Source: Taenia hydatigena (lineage: Eukaryota; Platyhelminthes; Cestoda; Cyclophyllidea; Taeniidae). From it: a stretch of 64,000 nt of DNA. The stretch covers positions 5,491,788-5,555,787 of the forward strand of contig JADWOT020000001.1 of assembly GCA_036345935.2 (NCBI GenBank), written 5' to 3'. The notes beneath the pieces were generated by a model. That model had not been told where the DNA came from, did not search any database, and saw nothing but the letters and a program-made list of their open reading frames with translations. Each line of letters begins with the position of its first letter. Position 1 is the first letter of the stretch. Below, piece by piece: positions 1 through 11,445 of this stretch. The translations under genes were made by a program, and so were the position numbers.

Positions 1-321
1 CCGCTGAATGGACATTCGCATGCCGATTATGTTAATGAGTGCTATTTGCGGACTGGAGAGTAGTTTTGCCGCAATCTCGTGTGGGCCCTTCCAGTTCATA
101 AATTTAACAGAATTAATTCAATGCGTGAAAATTAGAGAGATCTTCTATAGCAGTTTGAATAATTTGTTTTATTATAAGAAAAAAAGCATACAATCATATT
201 TGTTTAATTTTATTTTGCGACATTTCTTAAAAAGTTTTTATTCATTATCGTCCAGTTGGCTTCTTCAAATTAACGATTTGTATGAGATAGACAAATAGTG
301 AGGAGTCCACTTACAAGTTAG

Positions 322-484
322 ATTGGCCGCCGATTGGCTCTTTTAAGGCCTTCCCACCAATCAGCAATAAGTACAATCAAAAGCAGGGTTTGAGCTTTGC
401 GTTAATTGGCCCTCAACGGCTTAATGAACCAATCAGCTTCCAACGCTCTCAAAATGTACTCACAAGAGTTATTACATCCCCAAT
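322..484. promoter_or_regulatory. Cluster of CCAAT/ATTGG motifs in repeat copy A
   Basis: Six CCAAT boxes on either strand occur within about 165 bp: ATTGG at 322, 333 and 405, and CCAAT at 357, 429 and 480. Several have the extended ACCAATCAG form preferred by the NF-Y factor. Motif order and spacing are largely kept in the second repeat copy (14,688-14,810), while the sequence between has diverged. That suggests a regulatory role, such as an internal promoter of the repeat, but this is inference. Confidence 0.4.
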
Positions 485-1344
485 CACTAAATTGATTTTG
501 TTTTCTTTACTGCGTTGTCCCTTAGTTCTTACAATCAAAGAAGAGACCTGGGGAGATTGCAACTTGAACACTTTGAGACCTCAAAAATGTGAATTGGCTT
601 TAGTCTTGAAAATCTACTCTAGGCAATGATACCTAAATGCAAATGAAATGGCGCTTTATTTTTTAAGGGTTTGTGAGTGATTTGCGAGGGTATTTTTTGA
701 ATATTCTATTCACCGATACATCTACATCAGGTGTGATTTTCCGTTCATTATTTCTAACCTAGCGAATTAATTAGGTGGCCTCGAAAAATCGGTGCGCCTG
801 CCATAGCGACTTGTACTAACAGAGAATTTTATCATGTTTCTTAAAACTTTTCTCTTGTCCTGCATTATTGTAGGCTATTGAATAAGTTGGCAAGTGATTT
901 TGACTCGTCTGAAATTTAAACCGAGTTTACGCCAGTTGATAGACATCACACAAATGGTACTTTATGCTAAAGAAGGGCCTTGCACGGTGGTTAGGATGGC
1001 ATTCGTGTCTCAATGGCCTAAGTAGTTTAGGATTAACGTATTAAGCAGGTTCTGCATTGCTGCCTAGTACAAATTGTACAAGAACTGACAGGATAGAAAT
1101 CGCATTGCGTCATCTAACCTCATGGATCTCAAAGGAGTCAGCAGCCGCTATTGGGCTTAAAGGGGCATCAGGCTGTTGCTTCCCATTTCATTCAAGCATT
1201 TTGCAATAAAGGCACCGTGGATTTCGCATTAGCTATTCTCTTTCAAATTTACGATGATAAGCAACCACTTTGTTTTAGTATTTGCCAAGCAAGTGCACAA
1301 ATCCATGTCTTACTCTTAGTGACCCACCGACTATCCACCCTCAA

Positions 1345-1370
1345 GTGTGTGTGTGTGTGTGTGTGTGTGT
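1345..1370. repeat. (GT)13 microsatellite
   Basis: An uninterrupted run of about 13 GT dinucleotides lies in the part of repeat copy A that copy B lacks. A shorter GT run occurs near 8,876-8,896. Confidence 0.95.
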
Positions 1371-2100
1371 CAATGAGATGAATGAAAAAGAGATTGGCTA
1401 GCAAAAGTATTTCTTGAATTAAATCACATTATCGTTAAGGTTTTTAAGATCTTTCATCCTCACGAATAGGGCATTTCTATTTGGTGATAGGGAATCACAT
1501 GACCCCATGGGAAAGACGAGCAAGAAAGGGAGGCGACTAGACAACGTTTTACGCGTCTCTAGGAGCCAAACATACCTGATTAGTGGGAATTGTAGGAAGT
1601 TGCTTTGTAGAAAAGAGTCCATTTATTGTGATATAATTTATTTTGACGAATATTTTTCAATAACAACAAAAGTGCGGAGTTTTAGATCAAAGCTCCACCG
1701 CGACTTGCTTAAGGCCTGTGAAGCAGAAAAAACTTGCTGTTTAATGACAATCAATCAGATTCCTTTTATTTTTCAGGCTCTCAAACGCAAACCTTCTACT
1801 TTGGTCTGCCTTTTAACTTGGAGTGATCTTTTCAGTCGAGGTGTGCACCGTGCAAGGGCAAATTTTGCTCTCCAAACTTGCCCAATTTGGGCATTGCTAG
1901 ATCTTCGAAGGGCGAAGCGATGAATTGCTGCCAACACTACCACTATCACTGCAGTATTCATCAACCCAACTCCTATTAACGACCTTTACTGACTGATTCC
2001 TGGCTTCCTACCAGTTTGAACTGCCACTCATTTCGACATTGTCAGAATACCGCGGTTTGGCCGTACAAGGAGTCTGAAGGAAGAGTTGTCGACAAGGAAT

Positions 2101-3419
2101 GCAGAAAAAGGAGCACTCCAACTGTCATGCAACGCCCTTTAAAGGCAATACATGGAATGGAGGGGACCTAAAGGAGGACAGAAATCATGAATTAGTATCG
2201 ACATCGATGGCACCCTATTCATTCTACTAATGTTTACTAGCAAAGCAGAAATTAAGGAAGGCATTAGCAACCAATAATGAGCAAGAGAAGCGGCAAATCA
2301 GTACTGCGAGCAGGGTTTTCTGTGCGTAAAACAAGAGGAGGATTATTATCACGAGTTGCTAATCTCAAGAGCTCTACTTAAATATAGTAAGTAGAAGACT
2401 GCGCACAATGCTACTAACTAGATTAATTGTAACACGGGATTGGCAGGAGCCACTATAAATAAATGAGTTTCTTGTTAGCTCACTTAAGTGGCTTGTGCGA
2501 AACGGTTAAGACTTCTTATTATTAGCCCAAATTTTGGAATTATGCCAGTTAGTTCTGGTACTTCCAGCAGAGTTGGGAGGCAACTGGCGCACGAAATGCT
2601 ATTCCACGGAGCGACAGTACAGCTTGTGCAAACTGCGATGTCAATGCACTAACAGCATGGCTAGACAAAATTAAAAAGCGGCTGTGGACTCGCCGAATGT
2701 GTAAACGGGATCGCGCAGTCGCTCTTTTCCACATCCTTATTTAAGCACAAGACTTCAAAAACGGTCATAGGTCGCGAAGCTCGTGTCAAACTCGGTCGTA
2801 ATGGGCTTCGGCAGGCATCACCATGAAGACTACTTCAACATCTTTTACGCCACCTACAGAGAATGCCTCATCGAAGCATAATCCGTTTTGAGATTAAGCA
2901 CCAGACGGTCCTTTCTATAAAGTAAAACCATAAACGCCTACAAGCTGACAAAAGTTCACACACACTCCACCTACATGTGATTAGCGGAGACAGGCTCGTT
3001 AGCGTGGTCCAGACTGTGTCAAACAATGATGTCAGTCTATTGTCATTAAAAGTGGTCTCTTTTGTCCCACAGAGATTGTCATGTGACTTGAGCAGTAAAG
3101 CATATTCATGGGTGGGAAGTAAGGACACGTAAACGATGCTGTTCCAAGCAAAATTTATGCATGGATCAAAAAATTACTTTTGTATGTGTGTACGGTTGTG
3201 TAGAATAAATTCGGATTGGGTGACTTGCGTGTGATCACTTTGTTCTAGCATGTAAATGCCCAAGCATTGCATTGTCTTTATACATAAAAGCTGTAAACTC
3301 TTTTACAAATACATATACATATGCTTGTGGAGGTATTTTGCATGAATGAAAAAGAATTTATGTACATTCGGTTGATTAACGCCTGATTGCGGTAAGGGGG
3401 CATTTGGTGTCCTGGTCAT
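2101..3419. other. Intergenic, no recognised feature
   Basis: I see no exon series, RNA gene or known repeat here. The reading frames present are short and lack splice-site support. Confidence 0.5.
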
Positions 3420-3553
3420 TGCTCCTTCAATGGGCGGTTTGACCTAGGGGTCATGCCAGTAGCCTCAGCCCACTCCGCTCACCAAATATGCACACATTCT
3501 GCCCTACTGTTATGTCTTCCTTCGCATTCAAGGTAGTCTCTGGGGTGTCACAG
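3420..3553 (+). repeat. Degenerate LTR of the TRIM-like family
   Basis: The order of motifs matches the 3' two thirds of the LTR family: a 'ggtcatgccagtagcctc' block, then 'ttctgccctact', a 'cttccttcgc' block, and a final stretch ending in 'gtcaca' where younger copies end in 'gctaca'. It is far more diverged than the copies at 10.5 or 33.3 kb and no target-site duplication is recognisable, so it is probably an old insertion. Confidence 0.5.
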
Positions 3554-6469
3554 CATAGAGTAAGCAAATATTTTTCAAAAAGCAAAAGATTTTTTTTCTA
3601 CACAAGTGACTATTACACCTGCATTTACACTTTTATTAAGGTCTTGAATTTTGGTTACAATTATCAAATTGCCTGACCTTGTCAGGCATAAGTAGAACTT
3701 CTTTTAACCTGACCAACTACTTGCGAACAAATCAGTAGTATATGCGTAAGTGCTATTTACACGCTTACGCACAGTTGGTGCTACGCTTACGACCTTCAAT
3801 ATGAAATTAAAGACTATTTTACCGGTTTCCACAACTGGCAAGGTGGCAACTAATGGAGTGCGTCGAAGTGGATGTGAGATAGAGTTATGATTGTCCTACA
3901 GGTGGTGGCAGACGGGACGCATCTTACATCCTGATACAGAATGTCCGTTGGCTGAGAAAAGGGGGAAGCCAATGTGAATTCAATGAATTTTAATTGTGTA
4001 ATTGCATGTGTGCTTGTCATTTACAAACTTTGTTTTTGGGGTATTTTGTGGAGAGTCGAAAGGCATACGCCAATCCCATGATCACTTTGACACCTGCCAC
4101 GCGACTCCTCACAGATTTGCTGGCAAGAAAGCCAACAATGTTAAACATTTTTCAACAATTAGCATGATGCAAAGTCTGTGATGATTATTTGCCGCATTAT
4201 TCACTAGCAAACCAGTTTACGAAATGGAATGGAGAGGTGCCAAAATAAAACCTCTTCAATGTGAAATTGACAGTGGTCTAAGCAACCTTAGGAACGAAAC
4301 CTGCATCCTTCAAATCCATTCAGAAGCGGTTACGTATCAAAAGACTTTTTTGCTCCCCATTTTGTGCGAGTTCCTTGAACTGACAGTAGAGTGGTGACGC
4401 AGACTTGCCTAGAATTCCATGTTGGCTAACATCAAGTGCGTTGAAAAGGCAGGTGTAGCCAAATCTCTTGCAGCGCGAACCATTCTTTACACTATTTACC
4501 CTTTCACGAAGGAATCACACCGTCTAGGTCATCCATTTCAACGCACCTGATGTGGACTGGTGTCCGTTTGTGGCAGGAGACACAAATAAACAGAAGGACT
4601 TCAATTCATGTGCACAAATGCAAGTCATGCAGTAAATACTGGAAAAAACCAACAACGGTGCGCATACTAATGATGTAGAAGATGTGCATGCACTCATCTA
4701 ATCCCATCCTTGCAGGCTCTATCTTGCACAACCGAACAGCATCCCTTGTTTGCCCCTTTGACAGCTTTGATGCGCGCAGCTTCATGATGAATGAGAGGCC
4801 TGAGTGAAAAAACGACCGAATATGAGTGTAGGGTGGGAAGTTAATCACTCTCCTGACGAAAAAAGATGGCACAAGTAATGATTTTGATGCCCATTGGCGA
4901 AATCACGTTTTAAGTAAACATGGGCTGCACAACAAGGGAGAAATAATGTTAAGGACTGGTTAATCTCAATTGTGTAGGTGTCAGTGTCCACCCCCTGAAG
5001 GATTGTTTGAGGAGTTGAGAAGTTTACTGTACTGAACAGGGGTGAAGATGTGTAACTCCCTTCAATGTGGACGCCAATGCAACAACCTTCCACTAAGCAC
5101 CAATTCCAACCAATTAGATGAGTCCAGCCCAAATGATTACAAGGAGTGAATAAGTGTCACTTCTGAAGAAGAGGTCACGGCTTGTCTGAGTGTCTACTGT
5201 CCTCGTGACGTCTTTTTCGAATAAGTTGGTTAAAGACTCGGCCTTTAATAAGGCCTTTTATGAGGTCTCATTTGGTTTCAGGACTCGTGTCTCCTCCCTT
5301 TGATTATATCGTTCAGTTGCCCGTTTCAACTGGTGAGAACTTTATGAATCTGCGGTCGTTATCAGGCACAGGAATAGTGAATGCTAGCACTATTCAAAAC
5401 GCATTCTGGACCTCCTCCTCATCGCTTAAACACTTGCTGCAATCACAGTCTTCATGCTGACTGGTTTGATACCCTATCTCCTGACCGTGTCCAAAGCCTT
5501 CTCAAAACTTGCTTTACGTCCTTGCTCAAGGCCAAATTTTATCATTAAACGGTGCTTATTAGTGGGACCTACAATGATTGTGTGGTGGTATCTTGACTGA
5601 CGGTGCCAAAACCGACGGGTGACCTACGTCACGTCAATGACCAAGCGCAGGATACACTTGTCAACTAAAGTAGAGCATTGGACAGTGTAGAAGGAAAAAA
5701 ACCAAGAGGCACAACACAAAAGCAATGCCAGAGGATGCAAGGGAGCAACAGTTTTGTGCAACCACGTCAACCACTTTCCATTGACTGTTGACTCACAAAA
5801 CGCGTAAATGGCCCGAAGAGCTCACTAATTTTAGTCTCCTCTCTTCCATCGCAATATGTGTTTACACTATTACGCATCCTAATCACAAGCTGGTAGACCA
5901 TTCCATCTTCTACCCCTTACAGAGCTTTGACAAGTCAAATTATGAAATCCCATGACTACGCGAATTCCGTTTTGTGGCAATTTGCTGCTGTATCCCCTGG
6001 GATTAGCTTGTGATGCTGCAAAGTACCTTCAATAGGATTGTGCATTTAATTATTCAGGCAATGCTTATTTACTTATCCAGAGACAACTGCTCGACTCTCA
6101 AGGCACATCGTGGAGGAGGTGATTGGCGACAACAAGAACCAAGGATACCCGAATGTGCGCATTTGAGAAAGACTAAGCGGAGTGGGGCCAGTTGTATCAT
6201 TCAATTAGAATGATAAGCAGTTAAAAATGATCCAAATATGGCGCAAATTGCAGACAAAAATAAAAATTGAATAAACAATTCCTTCCAAAGTGAATGTCAT
6301 GGAGCGTAATCCTGTTGTCAATACTAAGGTGAGTTGCGAGTCAACCATAAGCTACATCGAGAAGCGCCCACCACGAAGACACAATTCCCGATTCGAAATG
6401 ACGTTTGTGGAGAAACAAACTGCTTCAAGGCATTGCATAGCCAGATCCGTCAAGTTTGGTCAATTGGTC
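3554..6469. other. Intergenic, no recognised feature
   Basis: No exon with homology and matching splice sites was found on either strand, and no further LTR copy was recognised. The longest frames (up to 95 codons) carry no family signature. Confidence 0.5.
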
Positions 6470-7118
6470 GAAAGACTCAGCAGAACTAACCTGTTTGTCG
6501 GTAGTAAGACTGACGTGATCAAGATGGACTCAGTCTCCTGCCTGGTTTCCACAACCAAGACATGCAAATTTAGACAGTTAGGGATTAGACAAAGTCCACT
6601 ACCGGTCTGCATCCCATCGTTGTACAAATGGAAGGATCCCTCCAACATTGCACATTGCAATGTAACATCCTCACAAAGGGCCCTCGTCATTACCGCCACT
6701 TTCTTCCTACATTTCAACGATTTGTGCAGGATCACGGTGTCATCACTGACTAGAATGAGGACCAAATCTAACCTTTCACAATGTTCGCATCGTGGCAAAC
6801 AAATAGTGCCACGTTGTGACGTTCATCTACTCGCATTCATTCCAACGGTAGACAGGACACACCAATGTGCAGTCGAGGCTGCATTCGCATTGTGCCGTGT
6901 TATGTCATGCCATTTTATCCTAATGCGATGATTTCAAAGTTGAATGGAACGAACTTGACTACAGACAGCATCAACTTGGTGGTTGAGATCTCGCAGTGGG
7001 TTGGTAATGCGAGGGAGAGAGGCATCACACAGTGATTGCAGCTATGCTTGCGTCCTTTTGCTTTCAGCGGAGCTTCAATGAATGTCATTGTGACAATACC
7101 CGCCTGACCTCAACATCT
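6470..7118 (+). repeat. Left arm of a large inverted repeat
   Basis: Read forwards, this arm matches the reverse complement of 8,027-8,690. The inner part (about 6,960-7,110) is nearly identical between arms, and similarity continues outward with scattered substitutions and small indels, including about 20 bp present only in the right arm near 8,486-8,506. Both arms keep a partly open frame containing residues such as RALVIT and LHFNDLCRIT, so the repeat unit may once have coded for something. I do not recognise the protein. Confidence 0.8.
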
Positions 7119-7347
7119 TCGCGATATTCACCTTGCGGTAAGAGTAGAATGTAGTGCTTTCGGAGTTGAATGGACCTAAATGGGACTTCTGAATCTACAG
7201 ATTTCCACTGTTGGAATTCAACACTACCGTCTAACATGCTAGCGATGTAAAGCAGAAAGAATACAATAATCCACGACGCAGGTATTAAGCCTGAATGCTG
7301 GAAACGCGTTAAGGCTAGCAGTGCTTTCACATCATTTGCTATTACAA

Positions 7348-7535
7348 TGTAATACTTTATTTGCTTAAACTGTCGATTTCGGTCAGGGTCACAGGGGGTA
7401 GGTCATATGGCCCTAGCCGCGTGGGCTGGCCTCCGGGCCATTCCAACAGCTCATTCCCCTCTGTCTGCTGAATATATACATTCTGTCCTAGTATTATGTC
7501 TCCTTTTGCCTCCGAGGGAGCCTCAGGACGCTGCA
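7348..7535 (+). repeat. LTR of TRIM-like element (5' LTR)
   Basis: The LTR begins TGTAATACTTT and ends GCTGCA, a slightly mutated form of the family ends TGTAG...CTACA. It contains the family core: a 'cggtcagggtcacag' block, a GGCCATTCCA block, an 'aatatataca' TATA-like tract, and the 'ttttgcctccgagggagcctc' end block. It is followed directly by the primer-binding site, so this is a true 5' LTR rather than a solo LTR. Confidence 0.8.
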
Positions 7536-8026
7536 CTGGTGGCAGCGGAAGGCAGACTCGACTGCATAGGGTTCCTATTCCGATCTCTACCGCCTGTGGC
7601 AGATTGCAGAGGTGCAAAAGAAGTGCATGGCTACTCGGACATCCCATAACAGAAGAGCTGAGAACGACGTTCGCCTTTGGCATCTACTCCATCTCCATGT
7701 TCCACAGGAAAGCTATCAACAACTGAAGCGACACTAGCAATGGACCACCTGGGAAGGTTTCGTTCCTGAAAGTACCCACAATATACTTGCTTAAGGAGAT
7801 CGGTGTGCTAACGTCCGCCTACGGGCATCGTGATGGTCAACAGAACCACTTATTCTGAACTTTGTTTCCCAAGCCAAACGAAACTCCAAGTCGAGTCAAA
7901 CTGCCAAGAGGGATCACTGCCGTTGGTGTCAAGCATCGCATCAATCTCGTTGAATATCGGCGATTGGCGTGGTCAGCGCGTTGGTGCTTATTACAGCACT
8001 GATTACGTTGTGATGGCTGACGCGAT
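7536..8026 (+). mobile_element. Internal region of a truncated TRIM-like retrotransposon
   Basis: Starting one base after the LTR, TGGTGGCAGCGG (7,537-7,548) matches a primer-binding site complementary to the 3' end of tRNA-Leu(AAG/UAG) including its CCA tail (tRNA sequence recalled from memory). The following ~480 bp is closely similar to 19,019-19,490 and has no long open frame. The similarity stops at about 8,026, where the right arm of the inverted repeat begins, so the 3' end and 3' LTR of this copy are lost. Confidence 0.75.
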
Positions 8027-8690
8027 GCTGACGAGGTCAGACGGGTATCGTCACAATGACATTCATTGAAGCTCCGCTGAAAGCAAACAAGTCGCGTGCA
8101 TAGCTGCAATCACTGTGTGATGCCTCTCTCCCTCGCATTACCAACCCACTGCGAGCTCTCAACCACCAAGTTGATGCTGTCTGTAGTCAAGTTCGTTCCA
8201 GTCAACTTTGATATCATCGCATTAGTATAAAATGGCATGACAAAACACGGCACAATGCGAATGCAGCCTCGACTGCACATTGGTGTGTCCTGTCTACCGT
8301 TGGAATGAATGCGAGTGGATGGACGTGACAACATTGCACTACTTGTTTGCCACGATGCAAACATTGTGAAAGGTTAGACATGGTCCTCATTCTAGTCAGT
8401 GATGACATTGTGATCCTGCACAAATCGTTGAAATGTAGGAAGAAAGTGGTGGTAATGACGAGGGCCCTTTGTGAGGATGTTACCTCCTCATTTCGTGTGG
8501 CTTGCAATGTGCAATGTTGGATGGATCCTTCCATATGTACAACGATGGGATGCAGACTGGTATTGGACTTTGTCTAATCCCTAACTGTCTAATTTTGCAT
8601 GTCTTGGTTGTGGATACCAGGCAGCCGATGGAGTCCATCTCTCTTTCACGTCAATCTTGTGATCGACGAACAATTCAAGTCGGCCAGGTC
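8027..8690 (-). repeat. Right arm of a large inverted repeat
   Basis: Reverse complement of the left arm at 6,470-7,118. The arms are separated by about 0.9 kb that includes the 5' LTR and internal part of the TRIM element. The junction with the TRIM body at about 8,026 is sharp: the TRIM sequence 'gatggctgacgcg' leads straight into arm sequence. Confidence 0.8.
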
Positions 8691-10505
8691 TTTTGACTAC
8701 TTTGCACAACTCATCTCCCTATTCCATAACTAGTCAGTTTCAATATGCATGATAACATCAGTCCTTCCAGCTTGTCATGGTGAAAGAGCATGAGTCTTAT
8801 GTGCTTTGCAATAGGTAATTGGAAGATCGGGACTTTGTGCAAAGGATTGGTTTGAACTTCCAGCAACCACTCGATGTGAGTGTGTGTGTGTGTGTGATGT
8901 GAGCATGCATTAAGGTATACTTGTAGAAGAATGTGCTCGCAGTCGCCTTCCTTGCCCCACGGAGTATGTCCGTCTGTATCCACGTTTCCTCACTTCCAAC
9001 TTTGCCACCGTACAGGAGCAAGATGCACTGGCGCTGACTCCAACCCCCACTTCATGGCAGACACATCAAGCTAGAGAATTTTTGAGACATGAGACATCCT
9101 TATGCCACCTCATATTGTTTAGTTAAAACAAACTTGCTATTTGAAGTATTTGAATGAGCGATTTTGGTTGCAGAGTCAATCATCATAGGCTGTGTCGTCT
9201 GTGGGACAAATGCCGCGTTCTCTTTCCTTTCTCATATAGCCTCAAAAAATGCTTGTTTTTACCCCTTTTTTCTTTTCAAGGCCATGAATTTGCCGTAAGA
9301 AATGAGATAGTCATCTGCCCCGCCATACTGCTAACACATCGTTTCTCATCTCGGGCAGACATGGAATGAAGGAAGATTGGTAAGCGTTTGTGCTGTTTAG
9401 CCCTGATTCCAAAGGTGATGTGGGTATCTAGAAGTCTACAAGACTTGGATGGGTGAGATCGAAGTTAAGTGGGTTGTATTAGTGAGCACAGACCGAAGTG
9501 AGTATCGTGGACATGCCTGGCGTGGAGTGCAGACATAATTATTTGCATTCCTATGCACCCACTTGTGGTAACCAATGAACCAATCGGGCCCATTTTTAAT
9601 TGCATTACTAGGTTTTGCCATTATTAGTGAATTCTTTTCTTTTTTAAATAATGCTACTCCAGTTGTGTTTAGGTTTGAAATGCTCACCCAACTAGTGGAG
9701 CGCTGAAATGTCTGGTGAAAGGGTCTAAACAAACCGAACGTCTAAAGTGCCAGTTTAGTTTCCATTTGGCTAGTTTCAATTCATGCCTATAATCTGCTCC
9801 CAAATATGATCCCTTCGTGCAACAGAGAAGGAAGGAACTAATTTTGTAAAACTCTGGCCGCCAGGAGTTTATGAGTTTCACTTCGCATCTTTTGAATATT
9901 TAAAAGTAGCATTAAGTGCAGTGCCTACTGTTAAAATATAAGTAGGCAACCAGACCACCAAATTGGGCCAATTTGCCTACTAAGACTTCACATATAAAGC
10001 ACGTACTCCAATAATGAGATGCCTATTTAGTAGAGGCTAAGTAGGGCTACTGGAAACTCATTATCCTATTCTCCTACTAAGATCATAAACCAATGACATA
10101 TCCGCATAGATTAGGCAATTTAACTTTAAAAACCTCAACAACAACGTCGTAAGGAGACGTAGAAAATACGCTTAGTCGCACACGATGTTGAATGCTCTCA
10201 TTGCTGAGATTTAATCAAAATTCACTAGTACATTTTTTATTGATCCATCGAATGCTTTTCATTTAATATTGAGTAGGGAAAATGCCAACCTTATAAAAGA
10301 TTCATCCTTTTTTCGTCCCCGCATAAACTAATTTTTAACTTGCACACTGCACAATGCCTAGATTTTGCCTGTCCAGCAAAAGTGCAAGGATGAGACTTTG
10401 GGTCTACGCAAAACTAAAGCAATGGGCTCTCCAAACAATCAAAGCATTACAGTACCCATTATAATTAATCGACGGTGAAAAAATTGGCAAGGAACATGTG
10501 TCAAT
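8691..10505. other. Intergenic, no recognised feature
   Basis: Contains a short GT microsatellite near 8,876-8,896 and otherwise AT-rich sequence. No exon series was found on either strand. Confidence 0.5.
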
Positions 10506-10694
10506 TGTAGCACTTTGTTTGTTTGTACTACCGGTTTTGGCTAGGGTCATAGAGAGGTGGCCATCTGGCCCTAGCTGCGTAGACTGGCCACTGAGCCATG
10601 CCAGCGGCCTATTTCCTTCTGTCCGTTGAATATATACGTATTCTACCCTAGTATTCTGCCTTCTTTTGCCTTCGAGATGCCTTGAGGCGCTACA
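10506..10694 (+). repeat. Solo LTR of the TRIM-like family
   Basis: Starts TGTAGCACTTTG and ends GAGGCGCTACA, 189 bp. The flanking 5-mers are TCAAT (left) and CCAAT (right), a target-site duplication with one mismatch. No primer-binding site follows, so this is a solo LTR left by LTR-LTR recombination. Confidence 0.85.
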
Positions 10695-11445
10695 CCAATA
10701 CTAATACCAAGCCTCGTAGACAACATGTAGTCATTCCATGCTATAGAAAAACATTTTTGACTGCGACAACGCTCGTGCCGTTTCAATGTAGAATAAGTTT
10801 TATTACGGCACAAAGACGTTCTTTCGTTTGGTATAAATAAAGCTTCTCAAGTCTTACCACCACTCCTGTTACAAGATTTGTGAAACATTAGGAAAGGTGG
10901 TATCCTGAAAGAATACATTTATTAAGGAATCGATTAAATAATTGCGTACGACAAAGCGCTTAAGATCTACTGAACAATGCTTATGTTTAAAGGCATACCT
11001 GAGCGCAGTAACAATCAAATTCGTACAGCACAAATAAAGAAATAAAGTTCTAAGCTAAAAACGCAAGCAATAGGACTAGAAAGCAGGTTGCATACTTCCA
11101 ATAGCTATCTGGATTTCTGGACAACTGCAAACGACGCAAAAAAACTTCAAATCAGAAAAAATATAACATATTTGATAAAGAAAGGCTCCTAATTATGAGG
11201 CTTACATGTTTCCAAAATAGTAATACAGTTGCCGAAAATTAAAATTATGAAGTAAGATTACAGAAATAAAACACCTGCAATATGCTGTAAAAAAATTTGC
11301 TATTTAAATGTACTTACAAACACATAAAATTGCAAATAAATATCGGCGTCAAGTTGCCAATTAAGCTTACATTGTTTAAATTGATCAACACAACAACTGG
11401 GCACGGCCTTTACTGTCACAGGTTTTGGATGCTCCGAACAGAGAT
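10695..11445. other. Upstream flank of the ATPase beta subunit gene
   Basis: AT-rich with no recognised exon. It ends with a pyrimidine-containing acceptor-like sequence 'tttactgtcacag' (AG at 11,420-11,421), 24 bases before the start codon. That may be the end of a 5'UTR intron or a spliced-leader trans-splice site. Confidence 0.4.

Larger units (their letters stand above)
1..2100. repeat. Diverged dispersed repeat, copy A (~2 kb, matches 14.26-15.85 kb)
   Basis: This stretch lines up in the same orientation with 14,260-15,850 over most of its length. Shared blocks include a 'gtgctatttgcg' region near position 40, a 'ttttgcgac' block near 215, a CCAAT-rich block at 320-485, a 'cctcgaaaaatc' block near 780, and an 'aggagtcagca' block near 1,130. 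A region at 1,780-2,080 matches 15,540-15,810. Copy A carries about 500 bp (roughly 1,150-1,640) that copy B lacks, including a GT microsatellite. No convincing reading frame survives in either copy, so I cannot say whether it is an old transposon or a segmental duplication. Its left end lies outside the window. Confidence 0.6.
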
